Positions 8,840-17,450 of a DNA stretch of 64,000 nt are shown one piece after another. The stretch is from CAZYTX01 sp964650485. GTDB lineage: Bacteria > RBG-13-61-14 > DATKZS01. The stretch covers positions 15,489 through 79,488 of the forward strand of contig CAZYTX010000011.1 in NCBI GenBank assembly GCA_964650485.1, written 5' to 3'. The translations under genes were made by a program, and so were the position numbers. Each line of letters begins with the position of its first letter. Positions within the stretch are counted from its first letter, which is position 1. The notes under the pieces were generated by a model that ran no database searches, was not told the DNA's origin, and saw only the letters and a program-made list of their open reading frames with translations.

Positions 8840-9368
8840 GAGGGCAGGGAAAAGCCGGGCTTTCACCATCATCGAGATGATGGTGGTGCTCGCATTGATC
8901 GGACTTGTCGCAGCGGTGGTGGTGCCCAGGACAGGAGTGCTCGACGGGGTCGAACTGCGTTCAGAGGCCAGGAACCTGGCAGGCGCAATAAGAATTACCT
9001 ACAGCACCGCGGCCATGGATAAAGTGCCATACCGTATATGCTTCAACCTTGAACAGCAGCTCTACACAGTACAAAAGAAAGCCGGGGACGAGTACAAGGA
9101 GGTCACCGACCCCCTTATGGCGCCCAGGGTGATGCCTGGAAAGGTCTACATAAAGGCCGTAAAGGTGATGGACCGCGAGTGCTCCTCTTACTGCAAGGAG
9201 TACCTCTACTTCGCCCCCGGCGGCTACGTGGAGGAGGCTTCCATATACCTGTCCTTGGAGGACGCTGAACAGACCATCTCGGTTTTCACAAAACCCATGA
9301 CCGGCAAGGCGGTGATAGTCATGGAGGAGCTTACCCGCAAGGAGTGGGAGCGGGAAAGTGAGTACTGA
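8793..9368 (+). CDS. gspH: Type II secretion minor pseudopilin GspH
   Basis: The prepilin motif SRA/FTIIEMMVVLALIGLVAA fixes the frame. I choose the GTG at 8793 (191 residues, about 23-residue leader) because GGAGGG lies just upstream; the longest open frame extends back to 8676 inside gspG but that part reads as out-of-frame gspG. The gene therefore overlaps gspG by 47 bp. The residue before the cleavage site is Ala rather than Gly, which prepilin peptidases tolerate less often. It is a minor pseudopilin and overlaps gspI by 11 bp. Confidence 0.88.
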   Translation: MRTRTSSPGTCRESSKRAGKSRAFTIIEMMVVLALIGLVAAVVVPRTGVLDGVELRSEARNLAGAIRITYSTAAMDKVPYRICFNLEQQLYTVQKKAGDEYKEVTDPLMAPRVMPGKVYIKAVKVMDRECSSYCKEYLYFAPGGYVEEASIYLSLEDAEQTISVFTKPMTGKAVIVMEELTRKEWERESEY

Positions 9369-9780
9369 GCTCATCCGGCAAAAACCGGCCATCCATAAGG
9401 GAAAGCCGGGCTTCACCCTGCTGGAGGTCATGGCCGCCCTGGCCATACTCACCCTCTTCCTGGTGCCCATCATGGGATCCATCGTACACGGTCTCAACAA
9501 CGTCTCCCGCATCCAGGACCGCTCCCTGGCGTTGCGCCTGGCCCAGAACAAAATGGCCCAGATCGAGATGATGGAGGTTCCCGAGGTCGAGGGCGTGGAG
9601 GAAGGCGACTTCGAGGAGCACCCTGGATTCTTCTGGGAGATCGAGAGCATAAAAACCCCGGACCTGGAGCTGATGGAGGAGTACATAGGAATAAAGGGCA
9701 TGGAGATACACCTCCGGGTGATATGGGAGCGCGCCGGGGTGACAAAATCCATCGAGCTGCAGACCCTGCTCTTGGAGTGA
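9358..9780 (+). CDS. gspI: Type II secretion minor pseudopilin GspI
   Basis: This 140-residue protein starts at GTG 9358, inside the end of gspH. It has the prepilin site KPG/FTLLEVMAALAILTLF with Glu at +5, followed by the GspI pattern LALRLAQNKMAQIEM. GspI with GspJ and GspK forms the tip of the pseudopilus. Its TGA at 9778-9780 abuts gspJ, indicating translational coupling. Length fits the family. Confidence 0.92.
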   Translation: MSTELIRQKPAIHKGKPGFTLLEVMAALAILTLFLVPIMGSIVHGLNNVSRIQDRSLALRLAQNKMAQIEMMEVPEVEGVEEGDFEEHPGFFWEIESIKTPDLELMEEYIGIKGMEIHLRVIWERAGVTKSIELQTLLLE

Positions 9781-9785
9781 TGATA

Positions 9786-10496
9786 ATGAAGCGATGCTCG
9801 CCCGCTTTCTCGCTGATCGAGGTCATGGTGGCCCTGGCCATATCAAGTCTCATGGTGGGGCTGGTGGCTGCCGGCTTTGCAGCCAGCTTCCGCGCACACC
9901 AGAGGGCCATGGACCACCTGGAGCTGGAGCAGACAAAGGCCCAGGCAATGGAAAGGATACGCAGGCTCTTGCAGGTGACGTACCTCTCCCCATACGTGCA
10001 GAACTCGGTGTTCACCCCCTTCGAGACATTTGACGACGACAGCATGTCAAAGCCGTACGACGCCATAACATTCACCACCCTGGGACACACATCGTACAAG
10101 ATTGATGCAAAGGAGTCGGAGCTGGCAGAGATTACCGTATTCACCGAAAAAGAGCCGGAAATGGAGCTCGGCAATGAAAGGCTACAGTTGCACAGGCTGA
10201 GGGTGAGGGTCGGCGGCGAGATCAACCAGAGGTTCGAGGTCGAGGGCGGAGTGGTGTATACACTCGCGGACCACGTGACCAAGTTCCTGCTCGAGTACCT
10301 GAACAGGCAAGGGGAGTGGAAGTCCGAGTGGATACCAACCGACCACGGCTGGAGCCTGCCCTGCGCAATACGCGTCACCCTGGGGCTGCGCACCCACTCC
10401 ATCGAGGAAATCGAGTCCACCATAGTGGTGCCCATAGAAATGACGAAAAAATGCATCTTCGAGGACGAGACGGAATTCGAGGAATGGATTTACTAG
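9786..10496 (+). CDS. gspJ: Type II secretion minor pseudopilin GspJ
   Basis: The leader MKRCSPA/FSLIEVMVALAISS identifies a prepilin; the ATG at 9786 is chosen over one at 9780 because GGAG at 9774-9777 is eight bases upstream. That gives 236 residues. The body carries GspJ features (ERIRRLLQV, then VEGGVVYTLADHVTKFLLEYL and PCAIRVTLGL). Like GspH, the residue before cleavage is Ala. It belongs to the GspI-J-K tip complex. Its end overlaps gspK by 13 bp. Confidence 0.9.
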   Translation: MKRCSPAFSLIEVMVALAISSLMVGLVAAGFAASFRAHQRAMDHLELEQTKAQAMERIRRLLQVTYLSPYVQNSVFTPFETFDDDSMSKPYDAITFTTLGHTSYKIDAKESELAEITVFTEKEPEMELGNERLQLHRLRVRVGGEINQRFEVEGGVVYTLADHVTKFLLEYLNRQGEWKSEWIPTDHGWSLPCAIRVTLGLRTHSIEEIESTIVVPIEMTKKCIFEDETEFEEWIY

Positions 10497-11776
10497 GGAA
10501 AAGAAAAAAGGCAGGGCGCATAAACACGGCGCCAGTAAGAGAGGAGCCCGCTGCCAACTCCCGCAGGGGAGCGGCGCTGGTGCTGGCCCTCCTGCTCCTG
10601 GCCATCATAACCATACTACTCTCCGAGTTCGTGTTCCACATGAGGATACAGACGGCCCTCTACCACAACCACGAGGCCAGGGTGCAGGGCAGGGCCGTGG
10701 CCGACGCCGGGCTAAACGCCGCGGAGGGGCTGCTCCTGCACGCCAGCCCTGAGAACGAGAGCCTGTTCAACAACCCCATACTCCAGCTCTACAGGTGGCA
10801 GTGCCAGTCAACACCCATGCTGCCGTCTCTGGGCATGACCGAGGAGCAGGAGACCGCGCAGCAGCGGCAGGCTACGGACACCGCGGCCATGCAGGGCTGC
10901 GGCCGCTGGAGCCTTGCAATACCATACCAGATGGGAGAGACCTCCCTGGACGTGGGGATATACGACGAGCAGGCGAGGATCAACCTGAACGCCATCATGC
11001 GGGAGCAGGGAAGACAACAGCGCCAGAGGGGGGGGGGGCAGCAGCAACAGCAGGAGCAGATGCCCTCATATACCGAGGACACGGTCATATTCAACACCCT
11101 GCTCGAGCTCTTCAGGCTGCAGGTGGCAAAGAACAACATCGAGCTCGAGGTCACGCCCTATCAGATACTCATGTACATAAAGGACTACATTGACTGCTGC
11201 ATGGTGGACGGGTCCTTTGACAGGGACCAGGAAAACTACTTCGAGTACGAGGATAAAATCATCCCCATGAAGAACGGGCCCCTGGAGACCGTGGAGGAGA
11301 TCAGGCTGGTCCCCGGAATGAAGGACGAGCTATTCAACGCAATAAAGGACTTCCTCACAGTGTATCCCACCGCCGGTGGAAGGGGCGGCTTCGATCGGAG
11401 GATCAACATGAACACCGCGCCCGTGGAGGTGTTGTACGCGGTCTTTAGGGGATGCTCCTACAGCGGCGGCGCAGAATCCACACTGCCCGCGGACCAGGCC
11501 ATGCAGATGGCAAACGATATGATAAACTCCAACTTGAGCACAACTCAGAACCTGAACGTGCCCGGCGGAGCAGACATGCGAACCTATAACCGGGCTGACC
11601 CTCCCGAAATGGCAGGGAACCGTCTGTATACTCAACTTAAGCTGAACCCCCGCAACAGGCCCCGCTACTATAGAATAAGGTCCACCGCATACCAGGAAGA
11701 CGGGCTGCAGACCACCATCATCAAGGTGGTCAGGTTCCGGGGAAACCTGGACACCGTCTACTACAAGGAACTCTAA
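10484..11776 (+). CDS. gspK: Type II secretion minor pseudopilin GspK
   Basis: From ATG 10484 (overlapping gspJ) the protein is 430 residues. It has a basic leader ending SRRG, then a hydrophobic segment AALVLALLLLAIITILLSEF; GspK proteins lack the Glu at +5, as here. The large globular domain shows YDEQARINLNAIM, a Gln/Arg/Gly-rich low-complexity stretch (around residues 180-195, with a G9 run in the DNA at 11030-11038), DYIDCCMVDG, and RRINMNTAPVEVLYAVF, a GspK signature. It is the last gsp gene here; gspL and gspM do not follow. Confidence 0.92.
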   Translation: MDLLGKRKKAGRINTAPVREEPAANSRRGAALVLALLLLAIITILLSEFVFHMRIQTALYHNHEARVQGRAVADAGLNAAEGLLLHASPENESLFNNPILQLYRWQCQSTPMLPSLGMTEEQETAQQRQATDTAAMQGCGRWSLAIPYQMGETSLDVGIYDEQARINLNAIMREQGRQQRQRGGGQQQQQEQMPSYTEDTVIFNTLLELFRLQVAKNNIELEVTPYQILMYIKDYIDCCMVDGSFDRDQENYFEYEDKIIPMKNGPLETVEEIRLVPGMKDELFNAIKDFLTVYPTAGGRGGFDRRINMNTAPVEVLYAVFRGCSYSGGAESTLPADQAMQMANDMINSNLSTTQNLNVPGGADMRTYNRADPPEMAGNRLYTQLKLNPRNRPRYYRIRSTAYQEDGLQTTIIKVVRFRGNLDTVYYKEL

Positions 11777-11792
11777 TACTAATAAGAGTGAC

Positions 11793-11827
11793 CCTCACAG
11801 CTCACACCTCATATCTCAAAACTTCAA
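11793..11827. repeat. Heptameric repeat tract A (gspK 3' side)
   Basis: Five consecutive 7-bp units, each close to NCTCANA (CCTCACA, GCTCACA, CCTCATA, TCTCAAA, ACTTCAA), fill the convergent gap after gspK and run into the end of the neighbouring minus-strand gene. The same degenerate unit recurs at five other places in the window. Confidence 0.75.
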
Positions 11828-12835
11828 AAGCGGGTCCCCCTCCATTCGGGGCGAGGCATGTCTTACGCCTCTGAGGTAAGAGGGAAGGAACGCGGCCCCG
11901 ATAATGGACCTGCCCGCGGTGAAAAGTGCCGAGAAGGACATGCTGTAGGCGGTGACAAGCGCCTTGTCCCCCCCGGCGTATGGCAGCAGCATGAGGGCAA
12001 CGAGCTGGGGGCCGCCGAAACCCGCGCCCGACACCGGCATGAAGGACACGCCGATGATAAGCGGCGCCGCGACCGCGACCATGGCAAGGGGGGCCTCGAT
12101 ACCGAATGCGTATAAGAGCGCCGCGTGGGCCGCCACCCCGGAAAGGGCCACCGAAAGCCTTGCGCCAAGCACCACCAGGTAATGGCCCGGCCTTGCAAAC
12201 CTGCACGAGCGAAGTATGGGGTTCATGGTCACCCGCCGGAATATGCCAAGGTCCCTGACAGGCGTGAACCAGTAGGCCGCGTACATGAGCGCCACCGCCC
12301 ATGGAATGCTCACCAGTATGAACCACCTCGGGTCAAGGTCCGGGACCGCCCGCACGAAAAAGTTCAGCGCCAGGGCCGCGGTCACGGTAAGGTTTATGGA
12401 GAAAAGGTCGTGCACCGAGGTGAAGGCGTTGGCCGAGAGGGACCACAAAACAGGCGCGCCCTTGTGTCTCCGAAGATATACAAGGTTGGCCACCGTGGAC
12501 AGGGGTGTGTAGAGCACGTGGAAGAGGTAGCTGCCCAGCCGGGTCGCGGCCATCTCCCGCACCTTGATATCAGGGACCACGAACCACTTGTAGCAGTTGC
12601 CGTAGCTCAAGATGTCCGCGAGCGCGTACACCGCGGTGAAGACCGCCATGGCCGGCATGACCAGCCAGAGCCTGGCCTCAAGCAGGGCGCGGCCGAACCT
12701 CGAAAGCTCGATGTCGCGGAAAATCCATATCAGTATGGCCGCGGCGATAAGATAGGGGAGAACCTCACGCCACAAAGGAGGACGCTTCACGCCTTCCTGC
12801 AAAAGCTCATCATCCGGGTCATCGGACAAACGCAA
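11816..12835 (-). CDS. Lysylphosphatidylglycerol synthase TM-like integral membrane protein (first of two)
   Basis: This 339-residue protein has about eight hydrophobic segments and resembles the UPF0104/LPG_synthase_TM family (flippase-like domain without the transferase). The family-typical Gly-rich segment FMPVSGAGFGGPQLVALMLL lies near residue 265. Homologues move or make modified lipids; the substrate here is unknown. It is encoded 4 bp downstream of a second copy, at the end of a minus-strand cluster with a YfhO-like protein, so an envelope-lipid or glycolipid role is likely. Its stop lies within heptameric tract A. Confidence 0.7.
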   Translation of the reverse strand: MRLSDDPDDELLQEGVKRPPLWREVLPYLIAAAILIWIFRDIELSRFGRALLEARLWLVMPAMAVFTAVYALADILSYGNCYKWFVVPDIKVREMAATRLGSYLFHVLYTPLSTVANLVYLRRHKGAPVLWSLSANAFTSVHDLFSINLTVTAALALNFFVRAVPDLDPRWFILVSIPWAVALMYAAYWFTPVRDLGIFRRVTMNPILRSCRFARPGHYLVVLGARLSVALSGVAAHAALLYAFGIEAPLAMVAVAAPLIIGVSFMPVSGAGFGGPQLVALMLLPYAGGDKALVTAYSMSFSALFTAGRSIIGAAFLPSYLRGVRHASPRMEGDPLLKF

Positions 12836-12839
12836 AAAC

Positions 12840-13883
12840 CTATTCCTCCGGAACCACGTGCTCCGCCTCGATGCCGACCGTGGGCGCCTGCACCGGCTCT
12901 GGGCTCAGCAGCTTATCCAGCTCCTTTATGGCAGGCGAAAGCGATACCAGCCCTATCATAGACCGGGAGGCGCCCCGCACGAAGGGTATGAAAAGGGTGA
13001 CCGCAGCGATGGCTTCCTCGCTGCCGTAGTCCCCGAAGAACACCATCCAGGCCATGGTGGCCGTGCCGAACCCTGCAAAGGCGATGGGCAGGTCCATGAT
13101 GAGCAGGAAGAGGGGGGAGAGCACCATGAACTCCACGAGAGGTATCTCGATGCCAAAGGCCAGGGCGGTAAAGTAAAACCCGGCCAGCATGAGGAAGAAC
13201 GGAGGCAAAGCCATGGCCCAGGTCAAAAACCACTGCCTCCTGCTGGCAGTCCTGAACGCGGTCCAGAACTCGCTGTCCTTGTCCCGGACCACCAGCTTGC
13301 TCAGCCCGAAGTGCTTGTCATGGTGCCAGGTGACCCAGGACTGCACCAGGTACACCACTCCGAATATCAACAAGGCCCACCAGGCCCACAGGTTCAGCCG
13401 GACCTTGTCGGCAAGACCGTAGTGATGGATGGCCAGGGTGGCCGGGATCATGAAGATGCCTATGCCCCACAGGGTCAGACCGAAGCGGAAGAGCAGGATG
13501 CCCATGAGCTTCTTCCAGGTGATACAGGACTTGCGCTTTATATAGAGGAGCACCCCGCCTATGCCCCCCACCGCGGTGTTTGCGAGCTGGAGGATGTAGA
13601 TGGCGCCACGGGCCCACAAATAGTCCCGCCAGGAAAAAGGCCCGTGGAACCAGGTCAGGTGACGCTCGACTATCAACACATCGAAGAACCAGAACAGGAG
13701 CTGCGGCGCCGCTAAAGAAAGAACGCCAAGCACAAGGTGCGCGCCCTTGACCGACGCCCACAGCCCGGCCCAGTCCTGGTCACGGAAGTAGTAGTAAAGG
13801 ATCAGCGCGCTCACCACCACCGGCACCACGCGCTTTATCCACCCGGGAATGCGCGCCGCGGGAAAGGGCTCCAGTTCAGCCAT
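12840..13883 (-). CDS. Lysylphosphatidylglycerol synthase TM-like integral membrane protein (second of two)
   Basis: This 347-residue protein has about eight membrane segments and the same general plan as its neighbour: IPGWIKRVVPVVVSALILYY at the N-terminus and the conserved region MDLPIAFAGFGTATMAWMVFF near residue 270, equivalent to SGAGFGGPQ in the paralogue. The pair is diverged, not a recent duplication. Only 4 bp separate the two genes, so they are co-translated and may work as a heteromeric membrane unit. The function is inferred only at family level. Confidence 0.68.
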   Translation of the reverse strand: MAELEPFPAARIPGWIKRVVPVVVSALILYYYFRDQDWAGLWASVKGAHLVLGVLSLAAPQLLFWFFDVLIVERHLTWFHGPFSWRDYLWARGAIYILQLANTAVGGIGGVLLYIKRKSCITWKKLMGILLFRFGLTLWGIGIFMIPATLAIHHYGLADKVRLNLWAWWALLIFGVVYLVQSWVTWHHDKHFGLSKLVVRDKDSEFWTAFRTASRRQWFLTWAMALPPFFLMLAGFYFTALAFGIEIPLVEFMVLSPLFLLIMDLPIAFAGFGTATMAWMVFFGDYGSEEAIAAVTLFIPFVRGASRSMIGLVSLSPAIKELDKLLSPEPVQAPTVGIEAEHVVPEE

Positions 13884-13917
13884 GTCGCACCTCCTTATTG
13901 CCTCTAATATGTCTCCA

Positions 13918-14778
13918 TCAGTTTGCGTCGCATTCCCACAAGGTTACAGCGGCAAGGCTCGCAGGCATCCGCCTGATTTCCCTGCGGGCCCCGGCGAAAA
14001 GCGCCCCTCCCTCGGCCTCCACCTCCTCTGAAAGCCCGCGGTCGAGCCCGGCCAGAAACCCAAGGTCCGCGTGCTCGCGAAGCTCCTTGTAGAGCCAAAG
14101 TATACCCGGAAGCATGGCGCGGTCCCGGCCACCGCAGAAGTAGTGCATAAGCACCAGGCTCCACACCGCGTCAAACCCCCAGTACTGGGTCCTGACCTCC
14201 GCGGAGCTTATGGCAAAGGAAACATGCAGCGCACGGTCTATCTTCTCGCGGTTCTCTCTGCTGACCTCGAAACCCCCTCCCGGAACCGAGAGCGCCGCGA
14301 ACTCCATGTAGCTTATAAGGGCGCGGAACGATTCCTCCGGAATGGGGGGAATACCGAAGAAACGCGAGCCCGAAACCCCCGCACCCTCCGGACCTATGAG
14401 GGCAGCCACCGCGGCCTGGTCCACGGCCCCCGCCCGGTAAAGCTCTCGGAGCCTGGACCTTGCCGAGCGCCTCATTATGAGCTTCACGTCATCACTGGAG
14501 CGCTCGTACACCGACATGAACTCCCGCGGCGTCAGGCTGCGCGCGCGCTCGTGGGCCGTGGCCCCGGGCAGAGGCCCCAGAAGATCCGACACGCTTCTGT
14601 CCTCGGGTACGTCCGCGCCGATCAGCTCGAGCACTTCCCGCCAGGCATAATCCTTGCCCTCCTTTTCAGCCGGAGAGGTAAAGGGAATCAGGAGTGACGC
14701 GGCCATCATTGATAAGAGTGCCTTCCAGGACACCGTTCTGCATATCAGTGTATGGAACCCGCCTGTTTTACTTGTCAT
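13918..14778 (-). CDS. Exported protein of unknown function
   Basis: I choose the ATG at 14778 (286 residues) because GGGAG is six bases upstream and the start overlaps the end of the YfhO-like gene by 11 bp, a coupled arrangement. The N-terminus has a hydrophobic stretch (WKALLSMMAASLLIPFTSPA) that looks like a signal peptide. The mature part is largely helical and charged, with ALIGPEGAGVSGSRFFGIPP near the middle; there are no recognisable catalytic motifs. It sits between the YfhO-like gene and two lipid-related membrane genes, so a periplasmic accessory role is plausible. I do not recognise the family. Confidence 0.6.
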   Translation of the reverse strand: MTSKTGGFHTLICRTVSWKALLSMMAASLLIPFTSPAEKEGKDYAWREVLELIGADVPEDRSVSDLLGPLPGATAHERARSLTPREFMSVYERSSDDVKLIMRRSARSRLRELYRAGAVDQAAVAALIGPEGAGVSGSRFFGIPPIPEESFRALISYMEFAALSVPGGGFEVSRENREKIDRALHVSFAISSAEVRTQYWGFDAVWSLVLMHYFCGGRDRAMLPGILWLYKELREHADLGFLAGLDRGLSEEVEAEGGALFAGARREIRRMPASLAAVTLWECDAN

Positions 14779-16933
14779 CCGCATCTCCCGTGCATCTTTG
14801 TACTCGTGTTGCCTTAAACCACGCAAAAGCCGCCGTCACTATTATACATGTTACGCTTATCCACAGCCCCAGCTTGAAAGACCACGGCTCATAGGTCATT
14901 ATGACACGTCCGGCTTCATTTATCGAGACCTTTCTGAACAGGCCATCCTGCGGGTGAATCCTTAATTCTTTTGCGTTTACATACGCCCTCCAGCCCGGAA
15001 AGAATGTGTCCGCGAGCACCAGGTCTCCGCCCCTCTCCGCCTCGATATCGGCCCGGTCCCAGGTGTAGCCCCAGACCCTGGCACCCGGCCGGGCAGGGTC
15101 ATCCGCGCCTGCCATGAAAGCCCTGGGCCAGGCCTGTCGGTTCAAATAGAGCAGGCGCTTTTGCTCGTCCAGAAGCTCGAAGCCCGGCACTTCCAATGGC
15201 TCTTCCGAGACCGCGTACTTTATCCCCATCCGGTCCACCAGCCAGTGGCCAAGGTTTTCCTCGGACACGTCGAACGACCAGCCGTGGCTGAAAAAGCTCT
15301 CCACCGCACGGTCCATGCCGAAACCCTCGATCTCTCCCATGGCCCGTACGTAGCGCTCGGGGTAGATCCCCTCGAACGCCCTCACATCAAACAGCTTGAA
15401 TATAATATTTATGTTGTGATGGAACGCGCCCTTGATGCCGGTGAACCTTGGCATGCCAGGGTCAGCGGCCACCGGCTTCAGCTCCTCCGGCACTGCAGGG
15501 GCTTTGTATTTCATTGCCGCGGGGTCCACCTCGCTTTTCATCTCGAAACCGGAGCACAAAGAAAGGAGCTCGCCTCCAGCTAGCAGGACTGTAATGATGC
15601 ATAGCGCGCCCCTTGCCCCGCGGCTCCTTGACCCCCCTGCCAAAAGTATCAAGACAGCGCCCGCCAGCAGGAAGGCCGAGGGTATGGCAATGCCCGGCAG
15701 CCACGGCCCTTCCCGGCTGAGACGTGCGTGCAAATAACCTCCAGCGATCATAAGAGCCACTGTCAACGCTGCGGGGATGAACCGCGATGCCTTGAGCCGG
15801 CCGTGCAGGACCGCCTCAAGACCGGACCCGGCAAGCATTGCGATCGAGAAGCTCGCACCTGCCATGCCGAACTTGATGTTGCCCAGCCGGTTGAAGGGCC
15901 ATGCATGCGCAATGCTCCCGAGCCCCGGAAGCTCGAGCACAAGGGACAAAAGCACTGCCGCGGCCCCCGCGAAGAACAGGACGTAGCGATCCCGGCCCTG
16001 TTTGTGCAGGAGTGCACTCAGGCCAAGCACCAGGCACAGCGAGCCCACGTAGGGCATGGAAACCTTGTGGAGCTCGGTGGCCCCCGAAGGGCCGGCGGAC
16101 CACGGCGCAGCCAGCGTGAACACCAGCCGGGCGGGAAAGCTCACCACCTCGTGAAGACCAGGCCCGTGGATGTGGAACCCCCGGCCGAGATACTCGAAAA
16201 AAGGCAGAAGCTCTATGCTCGAAAGTATTGAGGCCAGTACAAGAGGCCCCAGGAACACCGCGGCCATAAAACCGGCCTTGCCCGGCCTCCCCATGCTGAC
16301 AACCAGCCCGAAAAAAAAGCAGAACAGACACACGTAAAACGCAGCCTCCGGACTGCCGCCAGAGAGCACCAGGAAAAAAAGCAAACCCCCGGCCAGCAAC
16401 GGCTTCAGGCCCGGACCGCGCCTGCGCGCCTCCACCATCACCAGCAGGATCAGAGGGAGCCACATCTCGCTTCCCACGTTCACCATGTTGGCGTGCTTGG
16501 TCATGTACCCGGAAAGCGCAAAAGCAGCGCCCGAGAGCCAGGCCCCCGGGCCGCCCATGCCGAGCCTCCTGCTAAACAGCATGGTGAAAAGACCGGCCAG
16601 CCCCAGCCTGAGGATCACCATGAGGTCGAGGCTCCGCGGGTCCGGGCAGATGAAATAGAGCCACTTCAGCGGAAAGAGCGCCGAGCTCTGCATGTTTCCG
16701 AGGAGCGGCATGCCCGTGCCCGAGTACGCGTTCCAGAGCGGGAAATGACCGGCACGGAGCTCCCTTGCCGAGAGCAGGTCCCAGGGGAAGAAGCTGAGCC
16801 TGGCCGCGGGGTCCTCGATCACGGTAACGTATAAGGAATGGCCGGGCGACAGAGGGCCCCGGAACTGGATGCATAAGACCGCCAGAAGCGCCACAAAAAA
16901 CCCGGCAGCGGAAAGCCTGCTCATGAGCAACAT
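14768..16933 (-). CDS. YfhO-like polytopic membrane protein
   Basis: This protein of about 721 residues (ATG 16933; the open frame extends to a TTG at 16960) has ten or more membrane segments. The periplasmic loop after the first segment reads HFPLWNAYSGTGMPLLGNMQ, the hallmark of YfhO/GT-C-like membrane proteins, followed by SSALFPLKWLYFICP. The C-terminal third is a soluble domain ending FFPGWRAYVNAKEL, also typical. YfhO glycosylates lipoteichoic acid in Gram-positives; in Gram-negatives the substrate is unknown. It heads the minus-strand envelope cluster that ends at 11816. Confidence 0.8.
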   Translation of the reverse strand: MLLMSRLSAAGFFVALLAVLCIQFRGPLSPGHSLYVTVIEDPAARLSFFPWDLLSARELRAGHFPLWNAYSGTGMPLLGNMQSSALFPLKWLYFICPDPRSLDLMVILRLGLAGLFTMLFSRRLGMGGPGAWLSGAAFALSGYMTKHANMVNVGSEMWLPLILLVMVEARRRGPGLKPLLAGGLLFFLVLSGGSPEAAFYVCLFCFFFGLVVSMGRPGKAGFMAAVFLGPLVLASILSSIELLPFFEYLGRGFHIHGPGLHEVVSFPARLVFTLAAPWSAGPSGATELHKVSMPYVGSLCLVLGLSALLHKQGRDRYVLFFAGAAAVLLSLVLELPGLGSIAHAWPFNRLGNIKFGMAGASFSIAMLAGSGLEAVLHGRLKASRFIPAALTVALMIAGGYLHARLSREGPWLPGIAIPSAFLLAGAVLILLAGGSRSRGARGALCIITVLLAGGELLSLCSGFEMKSEVDPAAMKYKAPAVPEELKPVAADPGMPRFTGIKGAFHHNINIIFKLFDVRAFEGIYPERYVRAMGEIEGFGMDRAVESFFSHGWSFDVSEENLGHWLVDRMGIKYAVSEEPLEVPGFELLDEQKRLLYLNRQAWPRAFMAGADDPARPGARVWGYTWDRADIEAERGGDLVLADTFFPGWRAYVNAKELRIHPQDGLFRKVSINEAGRVIMTYEPWSFKLGLWISVTCIIVTAAFAWFKATRVQRCTGDADDK

Positions 16934-17143
16934 TAAATCCCATGCACCTTGCCGCGTCAATTAAAACGCCAACGACAGCTAGCGAATTAGTCAGTCTCTT
17001 TTCTTTCGCCTTTTGAAACACATAGATTTGCTCTAGACGTGATACAGTCAATGAGGTTCGGATATTTCTGAAAGTTTCGTAAAATCATATAATTTCTGAA
17101 CTTTAGAACTTTTATTAATTCAAGTCACTTGATTCCATAACTT

Positions 17144-17422
17144 TCAGGGGAGGCCAGGGGCAATTTTATCCAGTTTGCGACCAGACCATAAACTTGATGA
17201 AATTCGCGGCGCGGGTATTTCCTTCAAACACAGGTAGGCTTTAGCAGCTCTTTGGGGTGGAGTGAGGCCGCTTTCACTGACGATCACCAAAAGGTCCAGG
17301 TCGCTGTCTTCTCTTGCGCCTCCCCACACCGTTGATCCGAACATGATGATCTTATCCGGCTTGAACTCTTCAACAAGCCTGCGGGTTATTTCATCAACCG
17401 TAACGTCAGGCAAGTCTTTCAT
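17144..17422 (-). pseudogene. MNT-type nucleotidyltransferase domain protein, C-terminus probably frameshifted
   Basis: From ATG 17422 the frame gives KPDKIIMFGSTVWGGAREDSDLDLLV, read as two adjoining parts: the GSxxxG loop and the SDLDLL metal-binding acidic pair of minimal nucleotidyltransferases. These often pair with HEPN proteins in toxin-antitoxin modules. After KEIPAP the frame becomes Ser/Arg-rich, while another frame of the same bases (around 17170-17205) reads ANFIKFMVWSQTG, more like the expected end. I infer a frameshift and loss of function; no HEPN partner is adjacent. It follows the carboxyltransferase gene by 28 bp. Confidence 0.55.
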
Positions 17423-17450
17423 GAGTAATGCCCCTGATGCCGGATACAGT

